Of a stretch of 8,779 nt of DNA, positions 7,377 through 8,779 are shown piece by piece. A model generated the notes under the pieces. That model worked only from the letters and a program-made list of their open reading frames with translations. It was not told the DNA's origin and searched no databases. Numbering within the stretch: position 1 is the first letter of the stretch; the number at the start of each line of letters is the position of its first letter. A program made the position numbers and the translations under genes. The DNA lies in assembly GCA_031283795.1 (NCBI GenBank), contig JAITBB010000080.1, forward strand, positions 1 through 8,779, written 5' to 3'. The stretch is from Rickettsiales bacterium (GTDB lineage: Bacteria; Pseudomonadota; Alphaproteobacteria; Rickettsiales; UBA1997).

Positions 7377-8779
7377 ATGTTGACTTTGATGCTGTTATGG
7401 TGTATAAATACATTACATGATAATAAATTTAGATTGATGGAAGATAATGGAGAAACCACAGAGAATGATTTAACTTTCCTGATAGTGAAGGCTATGACGG
7501 AGAGTGCTCTGTTCAGAGGAACTAAAATATCCGTGAAATTCGATGGGCCTGTTGTAGATTGTATTATAGCCAATGATGTACCCACCAAGATGCTGGAGGA
7601 TGGACCCTATAGCAGAGTTTTCGGGGTGTTCAGTGAGTATATGAACAGATTCTACTCTGTAAGAGTACCTAATAGGAAGTTGTTGCCAAATACTTATTAC
7701 CCGCAGATGACTTTCTACGACAGTGAGGATATGGCCAAAGAGATGAATGGCGAAAAAATTTATTTTGATTTTCTGCAGCGTCAGAAAAATAGAAATGCTG
7801 GTGTGGTAAGATTAGGAGGTCTGCTTGATGTGTTCCATGTCTGCAGTCTTTACAAAAAGAATAGCGACGGCAAGTTCTATGTCCAGAACATTGTGATATC
7901 CGAGTGCTGCGAAAGAGGACCTCTGAGCATGATAGATCGTAGCGACATTGTGAAAATATTTGGCGATAGAAACACACTGATTGACCTATTGACTACACTT
8001 GCTTTCCTTGCTGACGAGGGTCTTGTTAATTTTAACATAAGGCCGGACAATATATTTGTGACCGCTGATGGAAAGCTTAAAATAGGTGATTTTAGCTTAG
8101 CAAGACGGTTCGAAAAAAACTTTTTGAACACTCCATTGCCTAGGGCTGCTGGCAGAAAGCTTAAAATGACTAGTCTTAGTGCAATAGGGAAGCCTGGGAA
8201 AGATTTTCTGGACGTTCCATTGCCAGCCGTAGATATGATTTATGCAGCTCCAGAAGTAAAATCTGATGAAGGGAATATGTTTTTTGACAAAATAGACGTA
8301 TTTTCTCTTGGTGTAGTGCTGCTGAAAATACTTTGCCTTCCTAAGGGTGAAGTTCTTTTCAGTGTTTTTGACATTAGTTTATTTTCCTTAAGTGGTGATC
8401 CCGGGGCGTATATGGAGAAGGTTCTATCCGTCTTGTCCAAGGAAACACCGGATAATCTTCTGAAAGATAAAATCAAAGAATTTAGGTTGGAAAAATTTAA
8501 AGAGCCTGGGGCAAAAATACCTGAAGCTGATCAGTACGTAGACGTGCTCAAACAGCTGATCAGAGAAATGTGTGAGTTTGACGCTGGCAAAAGGGCGTCC
8601 CCACATGGGACTCTGGAGATTACAAAAAAGCTGGTACCACTACCTGAAATCAACACTAACGACGAAATACCTTTGGGGACGATAGGGGACCTGAGAACGT
8701 ACGAGGATAGGAAATTACTTGAATTCATAATGAGAAGTGGACTATTTAATATTTCCAGTATTGCTAGGGTGACTAGAAA
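7377..8779 (+). CDS. Protein-kinase-fold protein, predicted pseudokinase, with N-terminal hydrophobic segment; runs off right edge
   Basis: An open frame of at least 467 codons, 3'-truncated, transcribed away from virB3. Numbering is from ATG 7377; an in-frame stop (TAA, 7356-7358) bounds it upstream. Other possible starts are TTG 7368, ATG 7389 and ATG 7437. The first two keep a hydrophobic N-terminus (LTLMLLWCINTL); 7437 gives a soluble protein. No start has a clear Shine-Dalgarno. Kinase landmarks in order: glycine-loop-like DGPYSRVFGV (75-84); beta-3 YSVRVP with Arg96 at the VAIK Lys position; likely alpha-C Glu126; hinge region VQNIVISECCERGPL (169-183); catalytic loop NFNIRPDN (218-225), where HRD is NFN but Asn225 is kept; DFS (238-240) for DFG; APE (291-293); DVFSLGVVLL (307-316); and FDAGKR (401-406) with the subdomain XI Arg. 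The fold is clear. Loss of both Lys and the catalytic Asp predicts weak or no phosphotransfer. About 60 residues past the kinase domain, unrecognised, continue out of the window. A role as secreted effector or regulator is inference from position. Confidence 0.85.
   Translation, partial: MLTLMLLWCINTLHDNKFRLMEDNGETTENDLTFLIVKAMTESALFRGTKISVKFDGPVVDCIIANDVPTKMLEDGPYSRVFGVFSEYMNRFYSVRVPNRKLLPNTYYPQMTFYDSEDMAKEMNGEKIYFDFLQRQKNRNAGVVRLGGLLDVFHVCSLYKKNSDGKFYVQNIVISECCERGPLSMIDRSDIVKIFGDRNTLIDLLTTLAFLADEGLVNFNIRPDNIFVTADGKLKIGDFSLARRFEKNFLNTPLPRAAGRKLKMTSLSAIGKPGKDFLDVPLPAVDMIYAAPEVKSDEGNMFFDKIDVFSLGVVLLKILCLPKGEVLFSVFDISLFSLSGDPGAYMEKVLSVLSKETPDNLLKDKIKEFRLEKFKEPGAKIPEADQYVDVLKQLIREMCEFDAGKRASPHGTLEITKKLVPLPEINTNDEIPLGTIGDLRTYEDRKLLEFIMRSGLFNISSIARVTR

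Noticed and set aside
7355..8728. Minus-strand frames of 60-102 codons at 7355-7588, 7669-7977, 7877-8131, 8240-8476, 8424-8606 and 8531-8728
   Set aside because: All lie antisense to the continuous plus-strand kinase-like frame, which has recognisable ordered motifs. The antisense products have none.
7377..8779. Active Ser/Thr protein kinase
   Set aside because: The VAIK Lys is Arg and the HRD Asp is Asn, so an ordinary active kinase is not supported, although the fold is clear.

Overview
The window looks like part of an intracellular alphaproteobacterial genome of the order Rickettsiales. The evidence is a minus-strand type IV secretion cluster in the order virB3 - virB4 - long VirB6 - further VirB6-like gene. 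The first VirB6 protein is about four times the length of the classical Agrobacterium protein. Both features are hallmarks of the Rickettsiales vir (rvh) system. Base composition is moderately AT-rich, Ile is often ATA and Arg is mostly AGA/AGG, and the starts mostly lack a good Shine-Dalgarno sequence. I cannot fix the genus from this window.

Layout from left to right: (i) 1-926, minus strand, 308 codons of a secreted Cys-containing protein, probably the next VirB6 paralogue, running off the left edge. It has no stop codon inside the window. (ii) 973-4512, minus, a complete 1179-residue VirB6-family channel protein with a signal peptide, a very large Cys-rich region and a C-terminal multi-spanning TrbL/VirB6 domain. 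(iii) 4509-6902, minus, complete VirB4 ATPase, overlapping the VirB6 start by ATGA. (iv) 6931-7230, minus, complete VirB3. (v) 7231-7376, a short AT-rich divergent intergenic region with two perfect inverted repeats, several -10-like boxes and a possible 26-codon hydrophobic leader ORF that ends 4 nt before virB3. (vi) 7377-8779, plus, at least 467 codons of a protein-kinase-fold protein running off the right edge, in which the usual catalytic residues are replaced.

Functionally, virB3, virB4 and the VirB6 proteins supply the inner-membrane translocation core of a type IV secretion machine. VirB4 is the energising ATPase docked to VirB3, and the VirB6 proteins form the inner-membrane channel with large domains that may extend into the periplasm or beyond. 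They are packed as one transcription unit reading leftward. The most unusual element is the divergently transcribed kinase-like gene. It keeps the fold signature (glycine-loop-like segment, catalytic-loop Asn, DF motif, APE, DVFSLG, subdomain XI Arg), but the VAIK Lys is Arg and HRD is NFN, so it reads as a pseudokinase. Its position beside the secretion operon makes it a candidate effector or regulator, but that is inference. No tRNA, rRNA, CRISPR, IS element or clear terminator was seen.
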